Below, one piece after another: positions 52,482 to 61,077 of a DNA stretch of 61,077 nt (positions are counted from its first letter, which is position 1; every line of letters starts with the position of its first letter). The position numbers were made by a program, and so were the translations under genes. The notes under the pieces are model-generated. The model was not told the origin of the DNA. It ran no database searches and saw only the letters and a list, made by a program, of their open reading frames with translations. The stretch comes from Alphaproteobacteria bacterium (lineage in GTDB: Bacteria; Pseudomonadota; Alphaproteobacteria; Micavibrionales; Micavibrionaceae), in contig JAGNLJ010000007.1 in the NCBI GenBank assembly GCA_017999645.1, forward strand, positions 64,207 through 125,283. Direction: 5' to 3'.

Positions 52482-52825
52482 CAAAAATTCTTTTGTTAAT
52501 AGTGACGGGAATTTTGGCGACCACAGGCATCGCATTTCTGCGCCGTATTACATTTCCTCCACTAGCCAATATTTCGTTAGAAAATGCTTTTTCTTTTTTA
52601 TTGCAGCCCAATCTTTGGATTGGCATCTTCTTTTCAGGCATCACATTTCTGTTATATCTATGGATTCTTTCTAAATACGAAACATCTTCGATTGTGCCGG
52701 CTCTTTTTGGTATCAATCTTGTCGTTCTTTCTATTTTTTCCGTTTTATTTTTCGATGAAACTTTGACGGCTGTTAAAATAGGTGGCTATGCCATGATTTT
52801 TAGTGGTATGTGGCTTTTGCTATGA
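52478..52825 (+). CDS. Small four-helix SMR/EamA-like membrane protein
   Basis: This 115-residue protein has four hydrophobic segments. The C-terminal part has SSIVPALFGINLVVLSIFSVLFFDE followed by KIGGYAMIFSGMWLLL, the usual EmrE/ArnE pattern. Members export drugs or flip lipid-linked sugars (ArnE/F). Set between glycan enzymes and upstream of a GT2 with a membrane tail, it may flip an undecaprenyl-phosphate sugar. That is inference. It is coupled upstream by ATGA and followed after 7 bases by a methyltransferase gene. Confidence 0.8.
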   Translation: MTKILLLIVTGILATTGIAFLRRITFPPLANISLENAFSFLLQPNLWIGIFFSGITFLLYLWILSKYETSSIVPALFGINLVVLSIFSVLFFDETLTAVKIGGYAMIFSGMWLLL

Positions 52826-52832
52826 GACTACG

Positions 52833-53654
52833 ATGAAAAATTCTGCAAATTTAGCCCAGGTAGAAGAATATTGGTCAAGCAATCCTTTAGGAAGTCTCGA
52901 GACACCTTTTCCTGAAGGATCAAAAGATTTTTTTGAGTGGCATACCCGCATTCGTGATTATGATGAGGGCGATTTTTGCCAGTCCATGTATGAATTTAAC
53001 CGCCATGTCGGCGAAAAAGTTCTTGATATAGGATGCGGCAACGGATGGCTTGTCTGGAATTTTGCGCGTAACGGCGCAAAAATCACCGGCGTTGACCTGA
53101 CTTCTGCCGCAATTGAACTGACAAAAAAACGTTTGGCTATTTATGGTTTAAATGCCGATCTGCGTGTGGCCAATGCGGAATCCTTGCCATTCACCGACAA
53201 TAGTTTTGATTATCTGACGTCTGCGGGTGTCCTGCACCATACGCCCGACACTGAAAAGGCTGTCTCCGAGGCTATTCGCGTATTACGTCCCGGTGGTCGT
53301 GGTATGATTTCTTTCTACTATCTGCATCCGTTGATGCTGCCGGTTCTATGGCCTGTAACGCGTTTATTTATTCAATTGTTGTTCAAAACTGTGCCGGGAC
53401 GGTCACAATTCGGTAGTGTTAAAACGCCCGACGATCTGGTTCGTCTTTATGATGGTAATGACAACCCGATCGGCAAGGCGTATAGCCGTGCCGATATGCG
53501 CCGCATGATGCCCAATTGTAAAATTGAAAAATTCGAAATTCATTATTTTCCAACACGATTTTTATTAGGTGAAAATGTCCCTAAAATTGTCCGCGTCGTG
53601 CTCGACCGGCTGCTGGGTTTAATGATTTACGCAAAATTCGAGAAGATGTCTTGA
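52833..53654 (+). CDS. Class I SAM-dependent methyltransferase
   Basis: I start at ATG 52833 (MKNSANLAQ) rather than 52803, which would run into the preceding gene. The 273-residue product has motif I VLDIGCGNGWLVWNFA and VANAESLPFTDNSFDYLTSAGVLHHTP, then VLRPGGRGMISFY. This is the UbiE/Methyltransf_11 type. The N-terminal NLAQVEEYWSSNPLGS block is often seen in relatives from surface-glycan loci. The stop TGA overlaps the next start as TGATG. Confidence 0.88.
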   Translation: MKNSANLAQVEEYWSSNPLGSLETPFPEGSKDFFEWHTRIRDYDEGDFCQSMYEFNRHVGEKVLDIGCGNGWLVWNFARNGAKITGVDLTSAAIELTKKRLAIYGLNADLRVANAESLPFTDNSFDYLTSAGVLHHTPDTEKAVSEAIRVLRPGGRGMISFYYLHPLMLPVLWPVTRLFIQLLFKTVPGRSQFGSVKTPDDLVRLYDGNDNPIGKAYSRADMRRMMPNCKIEKFEIHYFPTRFLLGENVPKIVRVVLDRLLGLMIYAKFEKMS

Positions 53655-55303
53655 TGTCGGGCCAGCACAATCTCGGACATAAAAACAATTCGGATTTTAT
53701 AAAAAATCTGTATGTGGTTCATGCCTCAAATCAAATGCCGCGTCTTTTGTCGCGCATGGATCGGGAAAAACCCTCTAAAACATACGGCGCTTTTGATCGT
53801 ACTTATTGGGGATGGAAATTTACCGATTTCGCCGGATCCCGCTTTCAGGAAGCGCTTTACGCGCTGTCCTGGTTTTACACGACACCGTTTCCCGGGAATA
53901 TTTATAACGGCCACGAACGTGTCCGCGAATGGATCATCGCTGGATTTAAATATTGGCAATCGCTACAACACGCTGATGGCTCTTTTGATGAAGCCTATCC
54001 CTATGAGCGCAGTCTCGCCGCCACGGCTTTCACGAGTTTTTACCTCGGTGAGGCTTTTTTCAAGGTCAGCGATTCCATCTCTCCTGAAGAGCAGGGCTCT
54101 ATCCGCGATACCTTTTCAAAAGGCGGGGATTGGCTTTGTAAGAACGACGAACATCACGGTGTTATTTCAAACCATCTCGCCGCCGCCGCCGCCGCGCTTG
54201 AAGTCATTGCGCGCATAACGGGCGAAAAGCGTTTTTCAGAGCGGGCCAAATATTTCATCAGCCGCATCCTGTCATGCCAATCAAGCGAAGGCTGGTACGA
54301 AGAATATGGCGGGGCGGATTTCGGCTATCAGACACATGGAACATTCTATCTCGCGCGTTACTGGCAGCTTACACAAGACGAGAATCTGCTCGAAAGTCTT
54401 AAAAAATCTGTAAAATTCATATCTCATTTCATTCATCCGAACGGAACACTGGGCGGAGAATATGGGAGCCGGAATACGAGCTTTTACTTTCCTGCAGGAT
54501 TTGAAATTTTATCGCTACACTGCCCGGAAGCTGCATCTGTAGCCGCTTTTATGCGGAATTCCGTCGAAACGCAAAACGCTGCTGGCCTTGCGATGATGGA
54601 TGCTTATAATTTCTGTCCATTGTTAAACAATTATCTTTTCGCATATGATGCCGCAAGCGAATTAAAAACCGCTCCTTTGCCATTCAATGTTCCAGCGCAC
54701 CATGTTTTCCCCAAAGCCGGTTTGGTCGTACATGTCACGGATAATTATCAGGCCATTTTTTCGCCTTCGAAAGGCGGCGTCCTGAAAATTTACGATATAA
54801 AATCAAAACGTCTCACCTTTAGCGATTGCGGCTATTGGACCCGCATCAATAACCTTGTTATCAGCAGCCAGAGCTTCTCACTTGAAAATTCCGTTGAGTA
54901 CGGGGCCGATGGAATCTCTGTCAAAGCGGATTTTGTTCGTATGAATCAGAAAATCATGTCGCCGTTTTTATTTTTAGGCTTCCGTGGCTTTATGATCACA
55001 ATCGGTCGCCAAAAAAATCTGGCTCTGTTCATCAAAAACCTTCTTGTCAAAACACTCGTGAAAAAGCGTAGGACGGTCGATATCGAGCTTGAGCGTAAAG
55101 TCAGTTTTTCTTCGTCTTCCGTCACCGTAGAGGACAAGCTAAGTCACGGAAATAACGTAAAAAAACAAGTTTTTTATCTAGAATCCAAATTTTCGACTAT
55201 TCATATGGGGTCGGCGCGTTATTATCAGCCCGACGAGCTTGAGCCGCCACCGCTTGCATACTTGGAAGGCAACAGCCGTAAATTCACATGGAAGGCCGCA
55301 TGA
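53654..55303 (+). CDS. Alpha/alpha-toroid protein resembling heparinase/lyase folds, no signal peptide
   Basis: This 549-residue protein starts at ATG 53654. The first about 350 residues are helical and rich in aromatic residues, with DGSFDEAYPYERSLAATAF, ISNHLAAAAAALEVIARITG and GYQTHGTFYLARYWQLT. Helix-pair repeats of this kind build (alpha/alpha)n toroids, as in uronate lyases and glycosidases. The remainder is beta-rich, as in the beta-sandwich part of heparinase II/III. No signal peptide is seen, so it should be cytoplasmic, odd for a lyase. I do not assign a reaction. Confidence 0.7.
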   Translation: MSGQHNLGHKNNSDFIKNLYVVHASNQMPRLLSRMDREKPSKTYGAFDRTYWGWKFTDFAGSRFQEALYALSWFYTTPFPGNIYNGHERVREWIIAGFKYWQSLQHADGSFDEAYPYERSLAATAFTSFYLGEAFFKVSDSISPEEQGSIRDTFSKGGDWLCKNDEHHGVISNHLAAAAAALEVIARITGEKRFSERAKYFISRILSCQSSEGWYEEYGGADFGYQTHGTFYLARYWQLTQDENLLESLKKSVKFISHFIHPNGTLGGEYGSRNTSFYFPAGFEILSLHCPEAASVAAFMRNSVETQNAAGLAMMDAYNFCPLLNNYLFAYDAASELKTAPLPFNVPAHHVFPKAGLVVHVTDNYQAIFSPSKGGVLKIYDIKSKRLTFSDCGYWTRINNLVISSQSFSLENSVEYGADGISVKADFVRMNQKIMSPFLFLGFRGFMITIGRQKNLALFIKNLLVKTLVKKRRTVDIELERKVSFSSSSVTVEDKLSHGNNVKKQVFYLESKFSTIHMGSARYYQPDELEPPPLAYLEGNSRKFTWKAA

Positions 55304-56259
55304 AAGTTTCCATCGTCTGCCCGTTTTACAATGAAGAAGCGATCATCGAGGCCGCGATTCAAAATATGGCCGCGCGACTCGCGAGCTTGAAGCACGATTG
55401 GGAACTAATCGTGGTCAATGACGGCTCACGCGACCAAAGTGCCGATTTTGCACGCCGGGTTGCAGGAAAAAATCCCCGTATAAAGATTGCCGGATACGAA
55501 CAAAATCGTGGGCGCGGTTATGCCTTGCGGCATGGAATCGGGCTCTCCGATGGCGACATCATCGTAACAACCGAAATAGATCTTTCCTGGGGAGAGGATA
55601 TTGTTCACCGTCTGGCTGATGCCTTCGAAAAACATCCTGATGCCGACATGATCGTGGCTTCGCCTAACTTACCGGGTGGCGGCTATAAAAATGTACCTCT
55701 AAAGCGAGTCCTTATTTCCCGCATCGGCAATATGATCATTCGTATCGGCCAGGGCCGCGAAATGACAATGTACACGGGCATGACGCGTGCCTATAAACGC
55801 GAAGCATTTCTCAGTCTCCCCATAGACGAGGACGAAAAGGAATTCCATCTCGAGGTCGCTCAGAAAGCGCAGGCTTTTGGTTTTAAAATCTACGAAATTC
55901 CCTGTCTTCTTGAATGGAAAGATGCCAAGCTCGCGCGCCCAGGTGCCGCCCAGCGTAAAAGTTCTAGCAAAATCCAGAAGCTGATCCGCACACATATGGT
56001 TTTCGCCGCCGCGGCCGCGCCATTCCGTTATATCCTGCCGCTTAGCATCGGTATGATCGGTATTTCAGTTCCATTTGGAATCTGGGCGGTTGTGAATCTT
56101 TTTGTGGGCCACCCTTCAGCGCTTGTCTTAATCACGGGTATGATGCTGTTTCTAATTGGCTTTGTAGCTTTTGCGATCGGAATGCTGAGCTATCAGAACC
56201 AGCTCATTCAGCGCGACCTTTGGCGCATCCGCAGCGAATTGATAAAGCGAAAAGACTGA
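55300..56259 (+). CDS. GT2 glycosyltransferase with two C-terminal membrane helices (DPM1/GtrB-like)
   Basis: I use ATG 55300 (MKVSIVCPFYNEE), which overlaps the upstream stop as ATGA. The 319-residue enzyme has the GT2 start, the DGSRDQSADFAR nucleotide site and an EIDLSWGEDIV metal region in place of DxD. Two membrane segments lie at about residues 245-305. This plan is that of polyprenyl-phosphate sugar synthases such as GtrB or ArnC. It is the last gene of the wecB operon; the next gene converges with no gap. Confidence 0.88.
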   Translation: MKVSIVCPFYNEEAIIEAAIQNMAARLASLKHDWELIVVNDGSRDQSADFARRVAGKNPRIKIAGYEQNRGRGYALRHGIGLSDGDIIVTTEIDLSWGEDIVHRLADAFEKHPDADMIVASPNLPGGGYKNVPLKRVLISRIGNMIIRIGQGREMTMYTGMTRAYKREAFLSLPIDEDEKEFHLEVAQKAQAFGFKIYEIPCLLEWKDAKLARPGAAQRKSSSKIQKLIRTHMVFAAAAAPFRYILPLSIGMIGISVPFGIWAVVNLFVGHPSALVLITGMMLFLIGFVAFAIGMLSYQNQLIQRDLWRIRSELIKRKD

Positions 56260-57810
56260 TTATTTCGCTTTTGCAGCTTTGCTTTTTTCGCCTTGTACTT
56301 GGCCAATTCTTTCACGGAAATAAGTGGTAAAATCTGCAAGTTGCGCTAAGCGTGCTGTCTCGTGGTCTTCTCTAACAAAATTATTACGCCCCGGTTTTTT
56401 CAGCATGAGAGAATAATAATCCATGCGCACAGACCCTTTGATGAGGGCAGCAATATAATTCACGCAAGCTTGCTCATCGTAATGGTAATGCTGCAGGTGA
56501 TTTTGGATGAAGCGCGGCAGATCAAGCGGGTTGTCACAGAAGTGTACCATATGGTCGGGCAGGGCGGCATATTCCGTGTGGCCAAAAGTTATAACCGGCT
56601 TTCCGCAGAGTGCCGCCTCCAGCCCGATTGTCCCGGATATGATAGTAATCAAATCAGCCTTTTGAATAATCCGCGCAGCGGGCAGGGTGGCATCCGCAAG
56701 AGCAACATTGGGAATATTCAAAAGCTCATCATAAAAAGCGTAATGACGATAGCCCGCCGCACGAGGGTGATCTTTTACAACCAAGCTCATTCCGGCTGGA
56801 AGACTTGCCGCTATCTGCCGTATGAGGCTAAGCTGCTTTTTCACGTAGTTTTGCGCATAAACCTGTAGCGCAACTTCCGGCTCGAAATGCAGTGGGAAAA
56901 ATGCGAAAGGTGCCGCAAATTTATCCAGGCTGTCCGCAAACTTCGGGTGTTTCTTAAGTTTTCTGTTCTGGATCATTCCGCGTAGGGGCGTTCTGAACCA
57001 CACATAAAACCACATAACAATACCGGAAGGGTCATGATGGTCGTTGCGGAAAACGGGGTTAAATAGATTTTCAATCTCAACTTTAGCCGCATAAACCGCT
57101 TCTTTTATGAAGCGTAATGAATTTTTTTTGGCTTTCTCAAAGTTAAAGGATTTCTCTTTTCTTTTTAAAGTTCCTTCATAAACAAGACCCTGCCTCTGAA
57201 TAATTTCCAGTATTGATCTACCCTTCGCCATTGTCTCGGCATCGAAATTTCCGCCCTTATACAATGCGCTGAAATGATCCGACAACCCTAGGAGCTTGTC
57301 ATGCAGTGCTTGATAGTTTTCCAATCGCACGGCGCGCAAAATTAAAATCGGAACACCCATTTTCTCTGCCTGCTTGAACAGCAGATATTCCCCAAAAGTA
57401 ACGGGAACAAAGCCGACGAGCAGATCAGGCTTGAGCTTCTCCCAGAACAATTCAATTTCTTCTTGTGCGGTTCCGATTATGGATTGAATGAATCGGTCGT
57501 CAAATCTTGGATTTTGGTCATCTGTATAGGTGCATTTCCACCCAAAAGTCAGGCGCCGGTCGGCTATGGCTGCCTCACGAATGAAATCACCGTTTGAAAC
57601 CGGCGCTGGGTTCTTACGCGCAATATCGACGATCTCCCATTCTTTTAAAACCGGTGCAAAGCGAAGAAGCGGGAATTGCTTCGAAATAGCCTGAAAGGAA
57701 CGTGCATGAGACGTATAAAAACCAGCATGCTCAAATGCACCCGGCATAAGTTGTAATATATCTAGAAAAAATTTTAAGTTTGAACCCTGCGTCGAGAATA
57801 TGACGTTCAT
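56260..57810 (-). CDS. Capsule polysaccharide synthesis-like GT-B protein (KpsS/LipB-like)
   Basis: This 516-residue protein has no membrane segment. The C-terminal half has LVVKDHPRAAGYR, RIIQKADLITIISGTIGLEAALCGKP and ITFGHTEYAALP. These match the nucleotide-sugar half of capsule KpsS/KpsC-type or CDP-glycerol transferase-like GT-B proteins. The N-terminal half is poorly conserved and holds the acceptor side. It probably adds a sugar or phosphosugar to a surface glycan. A TylF-like methyltransferase gene sits 2 bases upstream, so the two form one unit. Confidence 0.8.
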   Translation of the reverse strand: MNVIFSTQGSNLKFFLDILQLMPGAFEHAGFYTSHARSFQAISKQFPLLRFAPVLKEWEIVDIARKNPAPVSNGDFIREAAIADRRLTFGWKCTYTDDQNPRFDDRFIQSIIGTAQEEIELFWEKLKPDLLVGFVPVTFGEYLLFKQAEKMGVPILILRAVRLENYQALHDKLLGLSDHFSALYKGGNFDAETMAKGRSILEIIQRQGLVYEGTLKRKEKSFNFEKAKKNSLRFIKEAVYAAKVEIENLFNPVFRNDHHDPSGIVMWFYVWFRTPLRGMIQNRKLKKHPKFADSLDKFAAPFAFFPLHFEPEVALQVYAQNYVKKQLSLIRQIAASLPAGMSLVVKDHPRAAGYRHYAFYDELLNIPNVALADATLPAARIIQKADLITIISGTIGLEAALCGKPVITFGHTEYAALPDHMVHFCDNPLDLPRFIQNHLQHYHYDEQACVNYIAALIKGSVRMDYYSLMLKKPGRNNFVREDHETARLAQLADFTTYFRERIGQVQGEKSKAAKAK

Positions 57811-57812
57811 CG

Positions 57813-58571
57813 CTACGCCGCGCTTTTGAATATGCCCCAGCGTTCAAAATCGCCTTCGTGGGCGGAGAGAAGAGTGGGCTTTTCCTTCTTGTCCGACAAA
57901 AACTGGTCCGTCGCGAGGCGAGCCCCTGGGAATTTCAACGAAAAATATTCATCCAGAAAAACCATGGCGCCGGGCACCATGCGCGGCCAGCAAAAACCAA
58001 ACGTTTGCATGTAGCCGTCATATAAATCGCAATCCAGCATCACGCCCATGATTTTTTCAGGTTTTTTCTGGCTCGTCGTCATAGTCTCTGAAAACGGCCC
58101 CTGCATGAGAATAAGATTATCTAGCCCCAAAATCTTGGCTTTCTTCTGGATGTTTTGAAGGCTGGTATCAGAAAAATCACCGGATGTAGAAATATTTTTC
58201 GGCGTCACACTCTGGCCGAGCAAGGCTTCACGCCACGCAATATTCTTTTTTACTTCGTCGTGATGTTCCGCAGTGATGCGCTTTTCTCTAAATAGAACGT
58301 TGAAATTCTCAAAATCATCCTTAGGATTTTTCTCTGGTACAAAACCCGAGAACGTATCAAATCCATAAACTTTTTTATCCGAGTCCAGCTCTTTCAAAAA
58401 GAGCGCGAGCGCCAGTGCGCTCCGGCCGCGAAAAACACCAGCTTCGACAAAATCTCCATCCATGCGCTTATGATTTTTGCGGATGAAATCGAAATAAGTT
58501 TCGAACGGGCCAGGGCGGTTGTAGTTATAAAGGCCCAATACGCCGAATTCCCAGTCTTTCGTAATCTTCAT
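57813..58571 (-). CDS. TylF/MycF-type O-methyltransferase
   Basis: This 252-residue protein has FVEAGVFRGRSALALALFL (SAM site) and VYGFDTFSGFVPEKNP. The later block VMLDCDLYDGYMQTFGFCWPRMVPGAMVFLDEY has acidic metal ligands as in TylF/MycF enzymes, which methylate sugar hydroxyls using Mg2+. It likely methylates a glycan sugar here. No Shine-Dalgarno sequence is evident before ATG 58571. It is the first gene of a leftward pair with the KpsS-like gene, 118 bases from the next upstream gene. Confidence 0.88.
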   Translation of the reverse strand: MKITKDWEFGVLGLYNYNRPGPFETYFDFIRKNHKRMDGDFVEAGVFRGRSALALALFLKELDSDKKVYGFDTFSGFVPEKNPKDDFENFNVLFREKRITAEHHDEVKKNIAWREALLGQSVTPKNISTSGDFSDTSLQNIQKKAKILGLDNLILMQGPFSETMTTSQKKPEKIMGVMLDCDLYDGYMQTFGFCWPRMVPGAMVFLDEYFSLKFPGARLATDQFLSDKKEKPTLLSAHEGDFERWGIFKSAA

Positions 58572-58689
58572 AAGATGCGCTTTGCGTTTAATGCTGAAAT
58601 TTCAATATTTAATGGCACGGGACCGGCATAATAACAAGGCAATATCCGGGCCGGCCCTAAAAAGTCATATCTTATTGATTTTATTGTAA

Positions 58690-60126
58690 TTATTTAGTAT
58701 CTAATATTGTATTGATGCGCTTCAGATAAGCCTGCCCGCTTGCCCCTTTATTGATGCCGGCCTCCTCTGCCACCAGCCGCGCGCGTTCACTCTGCTTTTC
58801 ATCCGGCTTTTTAAGCGCATGGTTGATGAGTTTGATCAACTGGTCAGGATTGAAAGCGCGGTATGTCGCCCCGTAATCATATATCCGCAAAATATGTTCG
58901 GCTTTGTATTCCGAAATATCAAAATCATACGTATCGTTAACCCATCTTCCATATTCAACATTAATGGCGGGCCGGTCAAAGATGGCAGATTCAATCATGA
59001 AGGTGGACACGCTCGATAGCGTCACGTCGCAATGGGCAAAGCATGATGCTTGCAGGCGGCTGTCAGATTCGTGATAAAGAAAATTTTGTTCCTGGTACAT
59101 GGTTTCCGGTTTGCTGAAATACAGGCCGGGAACAGACCGGAATGGCGTAATAAATTTTTCAAGATCATCTTTTTTCGATTGTTCACCATCGTAGGAAGGA
59201 TGCTGGCGAATAAGAATCTGAACAGGTACATCGAATTTCTGGTTTTTCAGACTATCTGCCAGAAGGGCAACCAGATTTTTATTTCCTTCGTGATAGCTCC
59301 AGGAATTAAGGGCAACAAAAACAGTTTTGTGGTCTGCTTTTAGTCCCATTTCCCGAAATAGTTGCTGTCGCGTAAAAATATAATTTTTCGAGAAAAAATT
59401 ATCCCATACCGGCGAGCCTTCCGCCCATACGCGGTTTGAGGGGAAGCCCAGAAAATCAATCGCTTCCTGCCGTGACGGCTCGTTCCAGACAATCATATGA
59501 TCGGAAAATAGGAATGGATAGCCTTTCGAAGAGGTTTTATCCCAGCTCTGGATTGCGACAAGAGTTTTAATATTATTCTCATGTGCTTCGAGCAGGAAGA
59601 TACCGTCCTGCTCCTGCCCAAACGTGGCGGCAATAGCCAGGTCAGGCTTTATATCCCGCAAAATTTTTCCAAAAGGATTTTCCGGTTTCATCATCTTGTA
59701 AATCCATGCAATCAACGTCCGAATGGGCGAGAGTAGGGAAGCGGCCTGTGAGAGCCACACAATAATAAAACGTGGTAAAGCTGCTTTTATACCGTGCTCA
59801 CGCGCCTTTTTTATAAAAGCGCCGCGATGAAAAGCAGCTGAGCGGTTGATATGAGAGCCCTTGCTGGCATAGGCCATGCTAAAAATATGAACGCAGAATC
59901 CGTGGACTTTTTCACGAATTTTTGAAGAAAAATGAACTTCATCATTCTCATAGCTCAGGATCGTGACATTTTCGGCTAAATGATTTTTTAAGGTTTCAGT
60001 CAGATTTGCCGGGCATAGAATAGACACATCATGTTTTCGCGCGAGTGCCCCAAGCAATCCCGTCATCAGCCAGAGACGGAAATCATAAAAACGGTAGCAG
60101 AATATAAGTATCTTCTTTTTTTGCAT
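58690..60126 (-). CDS. GT-B-like glycosyltransferase of a surface-glycan locus
   Basis: This 478-residue protein begins KKKILIFCYRFYDFRLWLMTGLLGAL, a Rossmann-like start. It has VAIQSWDKTSSKGYPFLF in the middle, and the C-terminal half carries ILIRQHPSYDGEQ and CDVTLSSVSTFMIESAIFDRP, the nucleotide-binding side seen in CDP-glycerol transferase-like and capsule GT-B proteins. It is probably a glycosyl- or glycerophospho-transferase. Donor and acceptor are unknown. The methyltransferase gene lies 4 bases upstream, and the gap below it (58572-58689) shows no convincing terminator. Confidence 0.75.
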   Translation of the reverse strand: MQKKKILIFCYRFYDFRLWLMTGLLGALARKHDVSILCPANLTETLKNHLAENVTILSYENDEVHFSSKIREKVHGFCVHIFSMAYASKGSHINRSAAFHRGAFIKKAREHGIKAALPRFIIVWLSQAASLLSPIRTLIAWIYKMMKPENPFGKILRDIKPDLAIAATFGQEQDGIFLLEAHENNIKTLVAIQSWDKTSSKGYPFLFSDHMIVWNEPSRQEAIDFLGFPSNRVWAEGSPVWDNFFSKNYIFTRQQLFREMGLKADHKTVFVALNSWSYHEGNKNLVALLADSLKNQKFDVPVQILIRQHPSYDGEQSKKDDLEKFITPFRSVPGLYFSKPETMYQEQNFLYHESDSRLQASCFAHCDVTLSSVSTFMIESAIFDRPAINVEYGRWVNDTYDFDISEYKAEHILRIYDYGATYRAFNPDQLIKLINHALKKPDEKQSERARLVAEEAGINKGASGQAYLKRINTILDTK

Positions 60127-60130
60127 GATC

Positions 60131-60910
60131 TTAATGCGAAAAATGTCCGTATGTTATGTCGTCTTTAACAAAGCTGTTAAACCCCCATGTTTTCAAATAG
60201 GAACTCATGGGCTCGCGTCCGGAAAATTTTTCAATCTCCACACAGATGATGGCGGATGAAACGCGCTTTAACTCATTGATGTAATTTTCAAGCCCCGTAA
60301 CATGCATGATATGCGTAAAATGACTGCTGACAAAAACGATATCAAAATGCCGGTCTGGAAATTTTTTCAAATAGCTTGATTGAATGACATCCGCGCACTC
60401 AAAATGGCCTTCTTTCAAATAATCGAGTTTCCTCGCGCTTTTTATGGCAGGTTCATAAATATCCGCACCGTGAATTTTTGCGCCGTAATGATCTGCAAAA
60501 TTAAATAAAAGTCCGCCGCAATTGCACCCCGGTTCGAAAACGAGAAAGCCCTTTTTAGTGGGCATCTCAAAACCCAGCCCTTTTAATTCATTCAGATAAT
60601 CCCATAGCAGACTGGTGCTTCTGTAAAAATAGAACTGCTGAACGTTTATTTCTTCTTCAGACAAAGAAAAGCTGATCAGTGAAATCCCAAGAAATTTAAA
60701 CCGAATTAATTTGCCGAATTTCGCCCAGCCTAATGAAAGATTTTGTTCGCGTCTGTCGACTTTCTCCTGAACGGCATCGCCAAGCCGGTTTTCTGCATAG
60801 GAACATAGAGGCAGGCGGCCGCATTTGCTCAAAAAGCTGGCGATACCCGCTTTTGGATAAAGCCTGAAAGCTCGCAATTTACGCACCGTGCTTTTTATAT
60901 ATAAAGTCAC
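60131..60910 (-). CDS. Class I SAM-dependent methyltransferase
   Basis: This 259-residue protein starts at GTG 60910, overlapping the upstream stop as GTGA. It has a SAM-site variant LVFEPGCNCGGLLFNFADHYG near residue 120, where GxGxG reads GCNCG, then GADIYEPAIKSARKL and RHFDIVFVSSHFTHIMHV. The first 100 residues are basic and aromatic and may bind the acceptor. The substrate is unknown, likely a sugar in this locus. Confidence 0.82.
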   Translation of the reverse strand: MTLYIKSTVRKLRAFRLYPKAGIASFLSKCGRLPLCSYAENRLGDAVQEKVDRREQNLSLGWAKFGKLIRFKFLGISLISFSLSEEEINVQQFYFYRSTSLLWDYLNELKGLGFEMPTKKGFLVFEPGCNCGGLLFNFADHYGAKIHGADIYEPAIKSARKLDYLKEGHFECADVIQSSYLKKFPDRHFDIVFVSSHFTHIMHVTGLENYINELKRVSSAIICVEIEKFSGREPMSSYLKTWGFNSFVKDDITYGHFSH

Positions 60911-61077
60911 GTTAGCCCGGAAATTTTCTTAAAGACGTTTTTATAGGCATCGGCGGCATGCGTAATCAAAAACTGCTCGCGGTTCTGGGCGATCTTCTCC
61001 ACTAGTTCCTGATGTCGTTGCCTCGCCACATCAAGCATGCCGTTCATGTTGGCCGTGTCGAAGGCAATGCCGAACGG
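60907..61077 (-). CDS. C-terminal end of a gene cut by the right edge, likely glycosyltransferase
   Basis: Only the last 56 residues are in the window, ending KNVFKKISGLT. PFGIAFDTANMNGMLDVA followed by a basic helix resembles the tail of GT4-type enzymes, but the piece is too short to be sure. The stop TGA overlaps the methyltransferase GTG, so it is upstream in the same operon. Confidence 0.5.
   Translation of the reverse strand, partial: PFGIAFDTANMNGMLDVARQRHQELVEKIAQNREQFLITHAADAYKNVFKKISGLT

Overview
The window is 61 kb of bacterial chromosome of roughly even base composition, packed with genes. No gap between genes exceeds about 190 bases. I saw no rRNA, tRNA, CRISPR array, insertion sequence or phage gene. 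The gene content (RND efflux pair, alginate machinery, AlgE-type outer membrane porin, lipoproteins) shows a Gram-negative envelope. Promoter-like sites of the GGAAC-N16-CGTT type, as used by the alphaproteobacterial general stress sigma factor EcfG, make an alphaproteobacterium my best guess. I cannot name the genus.

Layout. (1) 1-8.6 kb is a surface-glycan locus. It holds a truncated SGNH/AlgX-like protein, an MBOAT O-acyltransferase, a GT4 glycosyltransferase, a beta-propeller protein, a D-2-hydroxyacid dehydrogenase and a NeuA/NeuC/NeuB-type set for a nonulosonic (sialic or legionaminic-like) acid. (2) 8.6-30 kb is mostly housekeeping: GIY-YIG protein, ABC-F ATPase, a five-gene methionine-salvage operon (mtnB-D-C-K-A, possibly leaderless), an RND efflux pump, SYLF and EF-hand envelope proteins, an HU-like protein, a membrane-fused spermidine-synthase-like protein, a divergent aldehyde dehydrogenase, an AsmA/DUF748-like protein, endonuclease V and two flavoproteins. 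(3) 29.5-44.5 kb is an alginate system. The leftward operon is algD-alg8-alg44-algA-algK-algE-algL. The rightward operon is algJ-algX-algF-algI. A second algX-like gene converges on algI. (4) 44.6-61 kb is a further exopolysaccharide or capsule locus: wecB, a polytopic membrane protein, asnB, methyltransferases, a fused two-domain oxidoreductase, a small SMR-like transporter, an alpha/alpha-toroid protein, a GT2 with membrane tail, two GT-B-like proteins, a TylF-like methyltransferase and a truncated gene at the right edge.

How it works together. AlgD and AlgA make GDP-mannuronate, and Alg8 with the c-di-GMP receptor Alg44 polymerise it. AlgI/J/X/F O-acetylate it, AlgL trims it, and AlgK/AlgE export it. 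The C5-epimerase AlgG is absent, so the polymer may be polymannuronate unless an epimerase lies elsewhere. The two alg operons diverge from one 127-base region. That region carries overlapping ECF-type promoter candidates on both strands, which suggests coordinated stress control. The most distinctive observations are this algG-less alginate cluster, the shared promoter region, a second AlgX whose catalytic Asp position is Asn, and a possible three-component undecaprenyl-phosphate glycosylation set in the right-hand locus.
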